In this document: positions 34,101 through 43,341 of the stretch, in pieces
How the letters are laid out: every line of letters begins with the position of its first letter
Numbering within the stretch: the stretch's first letter is position 1
Assembly: GCA_002077045.2 (NCBI GenBank)
Contig: KZ111141.1
Location: forward strand, 1,106,821 to 1,170,820
Reading direction: 5' to 3'
DNA length: 64,000 nucleotides
Source of the DNA: Rachicladosporium sp. CCFEE 5018
Taxonomy: Eukaryota > Ascomycota > Dothideomycetes > Cladosporiales > Cladosporiaceae
Position numbers and translations under genes: made by a program
Notes under the pieces: model-generated
Told to the model about the DNA's origin: nothing
Database searches by the model: none
Seen by the model: only the letters and a program-made list of their open reading frames with translations

Positions 34101-35501
34101 TTGGCGCTCACGATACTGGTCAACAACGTCCGCGGACAGGTGCACGGTGATATGAGTGAAGACGCGAAGTCAGCATTGGAGACTCGCGCGATTCCTGTGT
34201 ACAAGCTGCTGAACACGATCATTCAGAAAGAGGGCGAGCTCTCGAAGACTCCGACTACGATCAGCACGCCCAACAGCCACAAAGCCAAGCTTCGCTTGTC
34301 TGCAGCGGTGCAGATCGTCAAGCTTTGCTGCCACCCTACGCTAGATGCGCTGTTTTCGGACATCGACTTCAACAGACTCACAACCGTGGTACAAGACCCG
34401 CGTCCAGAAGTCCGCAATGGTTTCGCCAAGGCTATTCAGAAGTACTTAGTTGCTGGCAAGCTTCAGCCTCGCTTCAACGCTCTTATCTTCATGTACGCGT
34501 TCGAGCCCAGTAAGACTGCGAAGGATGCAGTTGCGAAGTGGGCCAAGGCGCGAGGCAATACGCTCGAGAAGCTCAACAGCCGCGCCATGCGTACCACATT
34601 TGCACGCTTCTTAAGCCTTCTTGCCCATCACCTTGACTTCTCCATGAAGCCAGAAGAGCTCGCTGACAACGTCGAATACATACTGTTCTACCTCAAGAAC
34701 GTCGCGACTGTCGAGAACCTGCCGCATATACATCACCTCGCGCAAAGGCTCAAGTCAGTGCAGGATGGCATCAACCCTGCCCAAAGTGAGCGACTGTACG
34801 TACTATCTGAGCTAGCCGAGGCGATCATTCGCAAGTTTGCAGAAGAGAAGGGCTGGAACTTGCAGCTCTTCTCTGGCAAAGACAACCTGCCTCGAGGTCC
34901 GTTCATCCAGCTGCCGAGTCACGAGTCGGCGCAAGAGATCTCAGAACGGCGATACTTGCCACAGGAGCTGGCTGAAGAGCTGGACGATCTAGTCAAGGCC
35001 AGTCTTAAGCCACGGAAGAAGCACAAGGCGGAACGGCAAGAGGGCGACGGATCTTCCAAGCCAGCTGCAAAGAAAGCGAAGACCACGTCGAGCCATGCCA
35101 CTTCGAAGAAATCGTCTAAGCCCAAGGCAGCGAAGACGCCCAAGAAGCAAGCCCCGACCGTACTGCACAGCAGTGAGCGACGGAAAAGCACGCGCCAATC
35201 ACACGCGACCAACTACGCCGAAGAAAGCGACTCGGAGGCAGAGGAGGGTGCGGAGAGATGGGACGAGTATGCCGATGAGAACAAGGAGAACGAGTCTTCT
35301 ACTCCACCTACCAGTGATCCAGCGCCGATTACGAAGCCCGCTGAGAAGGCGAAACCCAAAGCCAAGGCACCGGCAGCAGCAGCTACACGCAAGCTGCCTA
35401 GACGAGGTGCTGTAGGGAAGGCAAGGAAGGAGAAAGATATCATGGATGTTCCTGTCAGTGACGAGGAGATGTCTGATCCACTGAGTGAAATGGAGGCGTG
35501 A
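31119..35501 (+). CDS. PDS5: Sister chromatid cohesion protein PDS5
   Basis: A single exon of 1460 residues, mostly helical HEAT-type repeats. Family hallmarks are the N-terminal LLRRLKKLYDEMASLEQ and a KGVRAYALACIVQTFRLLAPNAPY segment. Further in are RLLRELWRAASEVVETVVPQL and DEKVRLAVIEAIAMFDFDTI, and near the end LPHIHHLAQRLKSVQDGINP and KYLVAGKLQPRF. From about residue 1295 the tail turns basic and then acidic (SERRKSTRQSHATNYAEES, ending DEEMSDPLSEMEA), typical of DNA/chromatin contacts and phospho-regulation. Pds5 binds the cohesin kleisin with Wapl and Eco1 and controls cohesin loading and release; in filamentous fungi it is known as BimD/Spo76. A charged loop near residues 310-330 is a likely nuclear signal. 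Start context CAAACCATGG is good. No lesions seen. Confidence 0.93.
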   Translation: MARLTRKRARSPEPAQEEDPDQHQDGEFEKTNDAEPEQALQFDEPLTWKAGRGAIPVADLLRRLKKLYDEMASLEQFGEEDAARDQLIPKATELTSSMLLMHKDKGVRAYALACIVQTFRLLAPNAPYNPKQLKEIFTLFVTTVLPALARPSDPYQQQHLAALESLSAVRSIALLADIPGADALIVQLFANCFDVLSGNMKGATAENIPKAVEYHMTNVLVTLVQECEKLPSGVVEIILAQFLRADPATLAQAGKRDIRDMANISPAYNMARSVCSGCASEMKGAIGQYFSAVLLSASEVSEEPAKHGGSKMRGRKRTHAESEDESDDGMLTPPAEVDFDNAERAHRLLRELWRAASEVVETVVPQLQPQMKAENVRLRAMAVQTVGDMVAGIGAAGPAPPIPLAPAAYPSHSSDRSNVPPASQSAIYRPIAPHAFSSTYGDCYLEFVSRHNDKAAVVRCAWAVAAARILLTSAGGIGLDSDQEMRLLRLLNGMLVDTDEKVRLAVIEAIAMFDFDTIAHKVGKLGGVAAQGSILRQIADRIKDPKAPVRVAAIELLADIWGVASGAIGEGSEQMSNLFAAIPSEIVNAVYVNNPQINASILEVLHKSLVPTAYPMMTATYDTVAGTGVVVDSQLGGDPAADVNALRVERILVFVRCLDDRATAAFFNLQRLQCQGAAQLCALLRLSEASHSSDDSSTDEKTKAQIDAIVTSLTKMTTDSNVAKEHLRIYLKHNHRRGNQLIRFCCDAVSDYRKVCKAMKEFRKKMEESPSPLPSTLSTMEVVLDMFSMLLYNRTHVPAMLAFARTDDKGLGEAATKVIKDLSNTAPKVFELHIKEYCEMLKQNVPTEATPNDPSATHVLKTISDFVQHDASAMPNDRELYKALSAYTLYGSPPKAAKHAVRVMLASDDKKEMYTEEILEKCLKDFTYGSHGFLARLASLSQVVLLSNTELDTAMQETVTDTAVGKILREIRTTAEEVDADWTDEPDRELSAKLLALTILVNNVRGQVHGDMSEDAKSALETRAIPVYKLLNTIIQKEGELSKTPTTISTPNSHKAKLRLSAAVQIVKLCCHPTLDALFSDIDFNRLTTVVQDPRPEVRNGFAKAIQKYLVAGKLQPRFNALIFMYAFEPSKTAKDAVAKWAKARGNTLEKLNSRAMRTTFARFLSLLAHHLDFSMKPEELADNVEYILFYLKNVATVENLPHIHHLAQRLKSVQDGINPAQSERLYVLSELAEAIIRKFAEEKGWNLQLFSGKDNLPRGPFIQLPSHESAQEISERRYLPQELAEELDDLVKASLKPRKKHKAERQEGDGSSKPAAKKAKTTSSHATSKKSSKPKAAKTPKKQAPTVLHSSERRKSTRQSHATNYAEESDSEAEEGAERWDEYADENKENESSTPPTSDPAPITKPAEKAKPKAKAPAAAATRKLPRRGAVGKARKEKDIMDVPVSDEEMSDPLSEMEA

Positions 35502-36165
35502 GAGTTTGAGGTCTACATGTGCGCGGCGCACATGCGTGTTGACACTGATGGTCAACGAGTCACACCGGAAGCGCTGGGCAGCATAACTGACCTGTCCGTA
35601 CGAATACTGGCTGGACGATATCGATGGCTCTGTGTATAATGCTGGAACGTGCAGGTAGCTGACCACGCGAGATCTCAATGTCGAGGGGACGATTACTCCT
35701 CGCCAAGCCCAGTAAGTCTCCACTGTCTTCCACTGCACCTCAGTGTCGCTTCGTTATGCGGTGTCGATGACTCCTGCTCGAGATGAACAGTATACTAGCG
35801 GTCCGTTCGCGTTCGACTCACACAATCTCTCATTTGGCAGTCGGACATAGCTCTTGATTCGTAAACACTCATAGCTCTCCCCACAACTCCAGCACCTCGG
35901 CTTTGTAACAGCTTCCCATTTACGCACGTAGCCAAAGTGACTTAAGTCCAGGCCAGCAGTAGGTAACCCGGCCCCAAAGTACTCCAGATGGCCATGACAT
36001 TGCTGGCCAAAGTGTTTGGCTTCCCACCCGCAGCTGCCGAGCTGCGACTTGATACACTGCTCTCCATAGCTACCACACATCGACCTTGGGCAAATGCTGC
36101 TTTAGTAGCTGGTATCGACTATGGTATCGAATGTTGTAATATACGCTGATGTTCACAAAGCGAAT
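35502..36165. other. Intergenic, 664 bp
   Basis: Between PDS5 and the epoxide hydrolase, both on the plus strand. An in-frame ATG at 36121 would extend the hydrolase by 15 residues. Nothing else recognisable. Confidence 0.45.
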
Positions 36166-37364
36166 ATGGCTCTCGATAAGATTGGCCCGAATGACAATAG
36201 GCTGGAGCATAAGTTCGCGACCGTGAAGGGACATCGATGGCGTATGCTCCTACTATCCTCACTCTCACAATCGTATTTCCATAGACTAATCGATGTGATA
36301 GATTACATATCCTGCGCCGTCCCCTCTGGCATACCCCAGAAAGGCACAGTCGTCCTCGTCCACGGCTTCCCCGACCTCTGGCTCGCCTGGCGCTACCAGA
36401 TTCCTCTCCTCCTCTCACTCGGCTTCCAGTGCATAATCCTCGAATGCATGGGCTACGGGCAGACTGGCGCACCTGATGACCTCTCCCTCTACGGCTTCAA
36501 GGCTCACGCTGACGCTATCGCCGGCATTGCCAAGGCTGAGGGCGTAAACCGGATCGTGCTTGGAGGGCATGATTGGGGAGGTGCGGTGGTGTATCGCGTT
36601 GCGCAGTGGCAGCCGGAGCTGGTTAGCCATGTGTTCAGTGTGGCTACGCCGTATCAGCCGGTGCACGACAAGTATCTGAGTAATGAGGTTGTGGCGAAGC
36701 TTCTGCCGGTAGGTGATATGCTCAAGGTTCGTGAAGAGGATTGTATACTAACGTGCGCCAGAACTTTGGGTACCAGCAACAATTTGGATCTGCTGACGGC
36801 AAGATTGAAGCCGTTGTGAAGGGCAAAGAGATAACGAAGAAGTTCCTGCGTGGCATGTACGGTGGGAGATTGAGTAGTAGGCGCACCTTGATGGAGCCAG
36901 AGACAGGTGTGAATCTGCAGGCCATTCAGGAAGACGACATTGGCCCATCGCCGTTCTTCAGTGAGGAGGTAGGTAACATGACCCAGTTCTCTATGAGATT
37001 GCGACCTTACATGCAGCAGGAGCTCGACTATTACACCTCCCAATACTGCGTATCAAATCCAGAGACCCCCATGAAGGGACCCTGCAACTGGTATCGCACG
37101 CGCAAATTCAATTTCGATGACGAGAAGAATCTGCCCGCAGCCCAGAAGAACGGCGTCTCGCAGCCGGTGCTGTTCATCCAGGCGCTGCAAGACAATGTGC
37201 TAATTCCGAAGATGAGCGAGGGGATGGAAGAGACTTGCCCTAAATTGACGAGGGGTGAAGTCAAAGCCAGTCACTGGGCGCTGTGGCATGCTAGCGGGGA
37301 GGTGAATGATCTAGTGAAGAAGTGGTTTGAGGCGGTAGTGCTGAGTGGGAAGAGCAAGCTGTAA
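36166..37364 (+). CDS. Epoxide hydrolase, alpha/beta-hydrolase fold
   Basis: Proposed exons are 36166-36241, 36302-36708, 36762-36968 and 37020-37364, giving 344 residues. The intron phases restore HRWHYISCAVPSG and LLPNFGYQQQFG. The oxyanion motif VLVHGFPDLWLAW is followed by the nucleophile motif LGGHDWGGAVVYR (aspartate about residue 116), which distinguishes epoxide hydrolases from serine hydrolases. A likely acid aspartate lies in FIQALQDNVLIP and a histidine in KASHWALWHASGE. Such enzymes open epoxides to diols and act in detoxification or in secondary metabolism. The first intron (60 bp) and the third (51 bp, or 48 bp with the other acceptor of CAGCAG) are stop-free multiples of three. 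Intron 2 has a perfect ACTAAC branch site. The start at 36166 matches the family's usual N-terminus. Confidence 0.85.
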
Positions 37365-37717
37365 ATGATGGACTGAATCCGGTAATCTAGTACCTTTGCC
37401 TGATGGACAGCGTCATCGACGGGAGTTCTTGAGTCGCCGATCTCCACAGTGTCCTGTGAAGTCTCCCGGGCACGCCTTCTGCCCTTAGTCCTTGGTTTCA
37501 AGTCTCGTCCTAAAAGAGCTCTCTGTTGCGGCTGACACCGATGCGACTGAATGCGGTCCATTGCCGTGTGCCGCTTCCGACTCACTCGCGGTCAGGGGAG
37601 CCTCATGCTGTGACTGCCAAACATACTGGCGGCGCAATTCGTTGTAGGCGCGCATCAATATCTCTGACTGCCGCTCGTCAGGTGCCCTACGTCCCACCTC
37701 ATAACATCAGGGTAACG
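37365..37717. other. Intergenic, 353 bp
   Basis: Between the convergent ends of the epoxide hydrolase and the DUF7587 gene. No feature seen. Confidence 0.45.
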
Positions 37718-38474
37718 TCAGTCCACGTTTGGTACATCAAAGTCTTTCATAATCTCAGTGAACGTCTGTGCTTCAGGGCCGCGCACCAGCCAGTCCTGAA
37801 CGTTGCGCTTGGCTGCGCATAGAGACGACGCCACGACGGCAACAGCGAGCTTTTCACCATATATCTCCGCAAGACAATCGCGATGTTTGACGATCTCTGC
37901 GATTGTGAGCGCCGTTGGGTCAGCTTCGGGTGAGTCAGCGCCACCTTTTCGCGGGCGAGGATCCCTGCGGTGTTCACCTTCACACCCATCTCCGGTTCCA
38001 GAAGTAGCGGCGCCTATGCTTCGGGTACATTGGAGCTAAGTGAGGTACGTCGAACACTCGATTCCCTGCGGGTAAAATTGCTGCATCTATCACGCTGACA
38101 TAGACATTGGCATATTCCTCGTCGGATCCGTGGATGCAAGCCCAAACGTTGAGCACGAATTTCAGAGGAGGGGACCAGGATGAGAAAATGGTCTTGATGT
38201 GATCGTAATTGAGATGTCCGTCAACGAGATTCTCCAGGTAGTTGATAGGCACTTGACTCAAGTGCGGCGCAGGTGACTCCGTGCCGCGTCGCTCGTGATG
38301 CAAGAAAGCAAGAGGAACGATACGCGCGAGAGTGTTCTCCTCGGCCCGATCGCCAGAGATCTCACTCCAAACACGAAACAGGTAAGGAGGGATGTCTCTC
38401 GAGGCCTTGTCGAGTGTGTCGCCAACGAGGATTGCGGCGCTAGACTTGGGCGATGCAATAGTATCTTCCACCAT
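37718..38474 (-). CDS. DUF7587-domain protein
   Basis: Two exons, 38474-38029 and 37964-37718, with a 64-bp intron (GTACCC...CGCAG), give 230 residues. The N-terminal part carries the DUF7587 pattern: PPYLFRVWSEISGD, then a TIFSSWSPPLKFVLNVWACI stretch, then VYVSVIDAAILPAGNRVFDV. After the intron a helical tail follows: TALTIAEIVKHRDCLAEIYG and AVAVVASSLCAAKRNVQDWL. The tail only appears when the intron is removed; the unspliced frame stops soon after. The domain is frequent in plant-associated Dothideomycetes and Sordariomycetes. It resembles the fold of ADP-ribosyltransferase-like proteins in some annotations, but I cannot support an activity. No signal peptide or membrane segment. The start may lie further upstream if another exon exists. 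Confidence 0.68.
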
Positions 38475-38946
38475 GTCATCCAGTTGACTGAAGAGCAGGG
38501 GGACACATGATCACTGACATCCCTGGGTATGATGCGTTTAGGCTCTGACATCGCACCTTTATGCGGGCTGGCATTGTTGCCTGTGCAAAGGTCCAGTTGG
38601 AGGTGAGACATAAGCAAACCAGGCGCAACAATCCACAGCAACTTTTCGGCATTATCGCCTTTCACATACCTTCTCAGAACACAATGTTTGCAGCATAACA
38701 CGCGCCCTTATTGCCATGCCTTTCCATAGGCGCGTGGATCTCGCTGGCCTCGTGGGCAAGGTCCCGCTATCTCACGGACGGCCCTGAAGCGGCGTGTGCT
38801 GCCCTAGTGTCATCACAGAGAAAACCAGGCGAAACGCTTGAGCAATACCTCTCTCTCCCAGGATGACAGCATGTCGTGAAGTGATGGACGAGAGCACCAT
38901 AATACTGTAGCGGCTCGAGCCATGGCTGCGTAAGGTCCGATACTCG
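38475..38946. other. Intergenic, 472 bp
   Basis: Upstream of the DUF7587 gene and downstream of the CLC gene. A frame around 38555 starting MSEPKRIIPRD could be a first exon of the DUF7587 gene, but I found no good splice pair to join it. Confidence 0.35.
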
Positions 38947-41900
38947 TTACCCTCGTTCTCCGTGCTCCACACCAAGAAGGCCGCGCTCATCTTCTCGCTC
39001 CTCGTCAAAGTGTTCTCTGAGTGCGCCAGTGCCTTGCCCGGTCGTGGCAACCTCACCATTATTGAGTACAATCCACAAGTCTTTCTTGGTCATCAAACCA
39101 CGTAGCTCACCACGTTCAACGAACGCAATGTAGCGCAGGCCAAGCTTCTGAAACATGGCGTTCGTGAGCATCAGGGTTGATAGAGCAGACAGCGTGATCG
39201 GCGTTTGGTCCATCCATGGACGCAGATCCAGAGTGGTAGTAGGATCAGACAGCGGCGCATGCATGAGATACACTTCAGCATGCTTGGACAGAGCTCGACC
39301 CTTAGGCGAGCCCGCGGATGCCAAGGCGTACGTCAACTCGGTGCGAGAGATATAGCCTAACAACGTTGGGCTCTGAAGAGAAGTAATGACGGGGAAGCCT
39401 CGAAAGCGATGCTGCTGGAGCAGTGTCTGCAGTGACGCTATGCTATGACCAGCGGCTGTTATGCAAATCAAGTCGTCGATGCGCGTCATCAGTTGGGCAA
39501 TTGGGACATCTGGGATATGGGTGTCGTCTTTGTTGTCAAGGAAAGGGTAGCCGTTGAGATGGATCCAGGCTTCGTAGATTCCGCGCTTATGTATGCCATC
39601 GCCGGTCCACTTCGCTAGCATCACAGCGACCATGATCGGTAGCACATAGGAGAGCGCGCCAGTGAGCTCGAACATGATTACGACAATAGACACAGTCATG
39701 CGTGTTGCGCCCGCTAAAGCCGCTGCGGCGCCAATGACAGCGTATGTTCCTGGAGTGACACAAGGGATGTCCGGCTCGCAGGCTGAGAAGACGATCGAAT
39801 TCGGGTGATTGCGTTGCGCGACTTCGACTAATAGTCCCACCGAGCGACCGAAGAGGGCTCCCACAGCCATCGACGGCAGCAGTATGCCGGCGGGTATCTG
39901 CAATCCGAACGTAAGCGAAGCGAGGAGAAAGCCGATGACACTCGAAATTAGCAGAATCAGAATGACACCGGTATTAGCGATACCCAGCTTGCATAGTCCG
40001 AGATCATCAGCAGGTATGTCGGTACACTCAGCAAAGAGGTACTCGACAAGCTCTGAGCTCTGGGCACGTAGAAACGTGATAGGGTAGCTGATAAGTGCGG
40101 TTGCAAGAGCGACAATCATGACTTCCAGTACAGGCCGGCCTTGAAAGGGGTTCTTTGCGGATGCTCGGAATGCAGCGATGCGCATGTTGAGTTTGATGAA
40201 GAGACCACCATATAGTCCACCTAGCACGCCGATGATCATGAAAGGTAAGAGCTCGAATGCGTGCCAGCCGCTGTGGTACGTGACTTGGAACAGGACCAGC
40301 TTTCCAGTACGGAAGGGGTCGAAGGCTTGTAGTGTTACAGCCGCGACCATAGCACACACGAAGGATGCCCACATGGTCTTGTCGGGAAAGTAGTAGCTGA
40401 GTTGCTCAAGACTAAACAGCACCCCTCCAATGGGCGCGCCAAATGCCACGCTGATACCACTGGCAGCGGCAGCTGAGAGTGTTTCACGCTTCTTGGCTTC
40501 ATTCGTGTTGATGGCGCTGGACAGCTTCATGAAGAGGTTGGCGCAGCAGCAAGCGACGTGCACGAGAGGTCCTTCCTTTCCGAGCCACATCCCAGATGCC
40601 ACTGCAAGGCAGAGGCCGACGGCTTTGATTGAAAGAGTCCATGCGCCGAGGAAGTGGCGTATGACGAAGCCGCCGAGAACAGTTTTGATCTCTGGAATAC
40701 CGCTTTGCTTCGCGTAGGGGGAGAAGCGTGTCACTAGGATCGAGGCAGCGGCTGCGAAGAGGACCTGAAGGCTGTCAGCGCCATGTCCACAAGCTCGAAA
40801 CCATGGTGACGACTAACAGAGAGCAGCACAAAAGCGATGTACTCAATTATATACCCTCCACCAACGCTTCTAACGCCCATCATCGAGCTCCAGCTATTCC
40901 AGTCCTTGCACTCGGCCAATCCCTCCTCACCCCAGCAGCAGAATACTTTGTTCAGGTACAGCTTCCCTCCGTGCTCAACATTGCTGCACACTCCAGTCTT
41001 GAGATCACCGAGCCAATCACTTGCAACATCGATGCCAGCTGCAATACCGCCAACTGCTACGCCTGTAGCCACGAGAACCCACCATATTTGACTAGCATCT
41101 ACGAGCACCTTGAGCTGTCCTACCAGTCCTGGGGCATTGGCAGTCAAATGTTGCACTCGTGTGCGTTCCTTGCTGTACTCGTAGATCCAGTCGATTGCGG
41201 TCAGATTGTCGTAGCCAACGCGTCGCCCTGGGCCTTCCACATACCAGTCCAGTCCAGCAGCATCCTTAGTGTCTTGCTGACCAGGTCCTGTGTTACTCGT
41301 GACAGCCTGCAGCCCTGCTAGAGGCGAAGACAAGAAGCGAGATGCAAAAGAGGGCTTCTTTGATTTCTGTGCACGCTTGGACGTCACGTCGTTGTCTTCA
41401 TCGCCTGCTGCTTCGTTTCTCCATGGATCCTCGTTCAGCAGCTCATTCGAAGTCAGGTCGAGGCCGTCCTCATCCTCATCNNNNNNNNNNNNNNNNNNNN
41501 NNNNNNNNNNNNNNNNNNNNNNNNNNNNNNNNNNNNNNNNNNNNNNNNNNNNNNNNNNNNNNNNNNNNNNNNNNNNNNNNCCTTGAGCTGTCCTACCAGT
41601 CCTGGGGCATTGGCAGTCAAATGTTGCACTCGTGTGCGTTCCTTGCTGTACTCGTAGATCCAGTCGATTGCGGTCAGATTGTCGTAGCCAACGCGTCGCC
41701 CTGGGCCTTCCACATACCAGTCCAGTCCAGCAGCATCCTTAGTGTCTTGCTGACCAGGTCCTGTGTTACTCGTGACAGCCTGCAGCCCTGCTAGAGGCGA
41801 AGACAAGAAGCGAGATGCAAAAGAGGGCTTCTTTGATTTCTGTGCACGCTTGGACGTCACGTCGTTGTCTTCATCGCCTGCTGCTTCGTTTCTCCATGGA

Positions 41901-42046
41901 TCCTCGTTCAGCAGCTCATTCGAAGTCAGGTCGAGGCCGTCCTCATCCTCATCGTCGGAGGTGTAATCAGGCGTGTGAACGGGAGGAGCGCGAGACACAG
42001 ATACAGATGGTCCAGGCGGCGATCGACTCGACGAAGAGCTCGACAT
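38947..42046 (-). CDS. CLC-type chloride channel/antiporter (split by assembly gap)
   Basis: Coding runs from the ATG at 42046 to an intron at 40817-40765 (53 bp), then to the stop at 38947. The first part is broken by a duplicated 373-bp segment and 100 Ns (41108-41580). Dropping that insert leaves 252 whole codons before the intron and 606 after it, 857 residues. Residues about 1-75 are Ser-rich and acidic. The membrane part has SGIPEIKTVLGG, the selectivity motif GKEGPLVH with its gating glutamate, and a LQIPAGILLPSMAVGALFGR segment. Two CBS domains follow (VPIAQLMTRIDDLICI and PWMDQTPITLSALSTL). Fungal CLCs (Gef1-like) acidify Golgi/vacuole compartments by Cl-/H+ exchange and support metal homeostasis. 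Compartment and transport mode are inferred from the family. Confidence 0.88.
41108..41480. repeat. 373-bp direct repeat, copy 1 (left of gap)
   Basis: Starts CCTTGAGCTGTCCTACCAGT and is identical, as far as I compared it, to 41581-41953. It ends exactly at the run of Ns. It is coding sequence of the CLC gene, most likely the same locus present at two unmerged contig ends. Confidence 0.9.
41481..41580. other. Assembly gap, 100 N
   Basis: Exactly 100 Ns, the usual placeholder for a scaffold gap of unknown size. It lies inside the first exon of the CLC gene. Confidence 0.98.
41581..41953. repeat. 373-bp direct repeat, copy 2 (right of gap)
   Basis: Starts directly after the Ns with the same sequence as 41108 and continues past 41953 into unique sequence that encodes the CLC N-terminus. 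It contains the same codons in the same frame as copy 1. Confidence 0.9.
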
Positions 42047-42461
42047 TGAGTCGACCGATTACACTCAGCGCATTGTAAGCGCTGTGAGTTGTGTCGCAAA
42101 AGCCTAAGCTGGGTGTGGGAAGCTGGGAGGGCAACTGTACTTCAGACACGCGTGAAAGACGACGCGCCAGGTAATGGCTGCCCCGAATTTGATGGGCATC
42201 AATGAAATAACCGCACTCTAACATTCAAGTGTGACAAAGGCGCACAAGACACGGGCACATATCTTTTTGCCATGATACTATCTGGCCACCCACCATGTCT
42301 GAAATACCCGCAGAGGTCCCGCTGCCCTTGTTGTACATTTCATTTGTGTATACAGGACCTCCCCTTTGCGCCGGACAGCGGCAAATCGATAGCCCCCATC
42401 GCTCGACCAGCTCTCTACATCCACTGAACAGCTGAGAGGCAGCATCACTCCATACATTGCA
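42047..42461. other. Intergenic, 415 bp
   Basis: Upstream of the CLC gene and downstream of the L7/L12 gene. No coding frame or RNA gene seen. Confidence 0.45.
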
Positions 42462-43076
42462 CTACTCCATCTTGACAACCGCACCCAATGCCTTCATCGT
42501 CTCTATCATCTTCTCGGCCTCCTCCTTTGGCACGGCCTCCTTCATAATCTTCGGTGCGCTCTCCACAAACTTCTTCGAGTCCACCAAGCTCAGTCCCAGC
42601 ATTGCCTTCACTTCCTTGATAACCTTCGGCTTTGCTGCCGCTTCGAACGATTCCAGCTTGAGATTGAACAACGTCTTCTCCGCAGCCTTTGGTGCTGCCT
42701 CCTCAGGCTCCTCTGCTGGTGCTGCTGCCGCAGGCTGTGCTGCACCGCCTGCGAATCCGCCCATTGGCATGTCAGGTATATTGAGTCGCGTCTATACAAC
42801 GGATCAGCATTTGCACAGCCACTCCCAGTACTTTCGATCGAGACATACCTTTAGCGTCGACACCAGATCCGCGGTCTCGAGTAACGTTAATCTCCCTATC
42901 TGCTCCACGATCTCTGATATCTTCGGGTTGCTTGCAGCCGCCTCTGTAGATTGCCATCTCCGTGCTCCGTCTGCTCTTCGTCGACTCCGGGCTACTATGC
43001 ATCGGGTGGTTGTGGGTTGTGATGATCGGAGACTTCGGGCACACGAACGTGCGGCGTACTGGCAGGTGAGTGACAT
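42462..43076 (-). CDS. Mitochondrial ribosomal protein bL12m (L7/L12)
   Basis: Two exons, 43076-42849 and 42791-42462, with a 57-bp intron (GTATGT...ATAG), give 185 residues. The first 50 residues are rich in Arg, Ser and Ala without acids (RSCARSLRSSQPTTTRCIVARSRRR), a mitochondrial presequence. Then comes the dimerisation region ISEIVEQIGRLTLLETADLV, an Ala/Pro hinge, and the C-terminal factor-binding domain with KPKVIKEVKAMLGLSLVDSK. bL12 forms the stalk of the mitochondrial large subunit and stimulates elongation-factor GTPases; the yeast counterpart is Mnp1. It reads away from MDN1 across 265 bp. The start ATG is the first in frame; the frame upstream has only a TTG. Confidence 0.92.
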
Positions 43077-43341
43077 GCTGTGGAAGATCTTGAGTGCAAC
43101 TCCTGCTATGCCGGGCCTTCGTAACAATGTGTGCTGGTTCGACTGAGCTTCGTACTCGTCCTTTCTCGAGGAATGGCGTGCATGGACGTCTCGTCTGGAT
43201 GTAGACTAGCGGACGGAAGTCTCAGAAAGGTCAAGCGTGATCGTTACATAATGCGCGAAGCTCGCATATCAAAATTTCTCCAGCGTGAGAACAGCACATG
43301 AAGTTGCAATTGGTGTTTCATATACCATCTTCCCGGCTCAG
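43077..43341. promoter_or_regulatory. Divergent promoter, bL12m / MDN1
   Basis: 265 bp between opposite start codons, holding both promoters. No element stands out clearly. Confidence 0.45.

Noticed and set aside
41108..41953. A real tandem exon duplication in the CLC gene
   Set aside because: The copies end exactly at the Ns and are identical; removing one plus the gap restores a whole number of codons. A scaffolding artefact is simpler.
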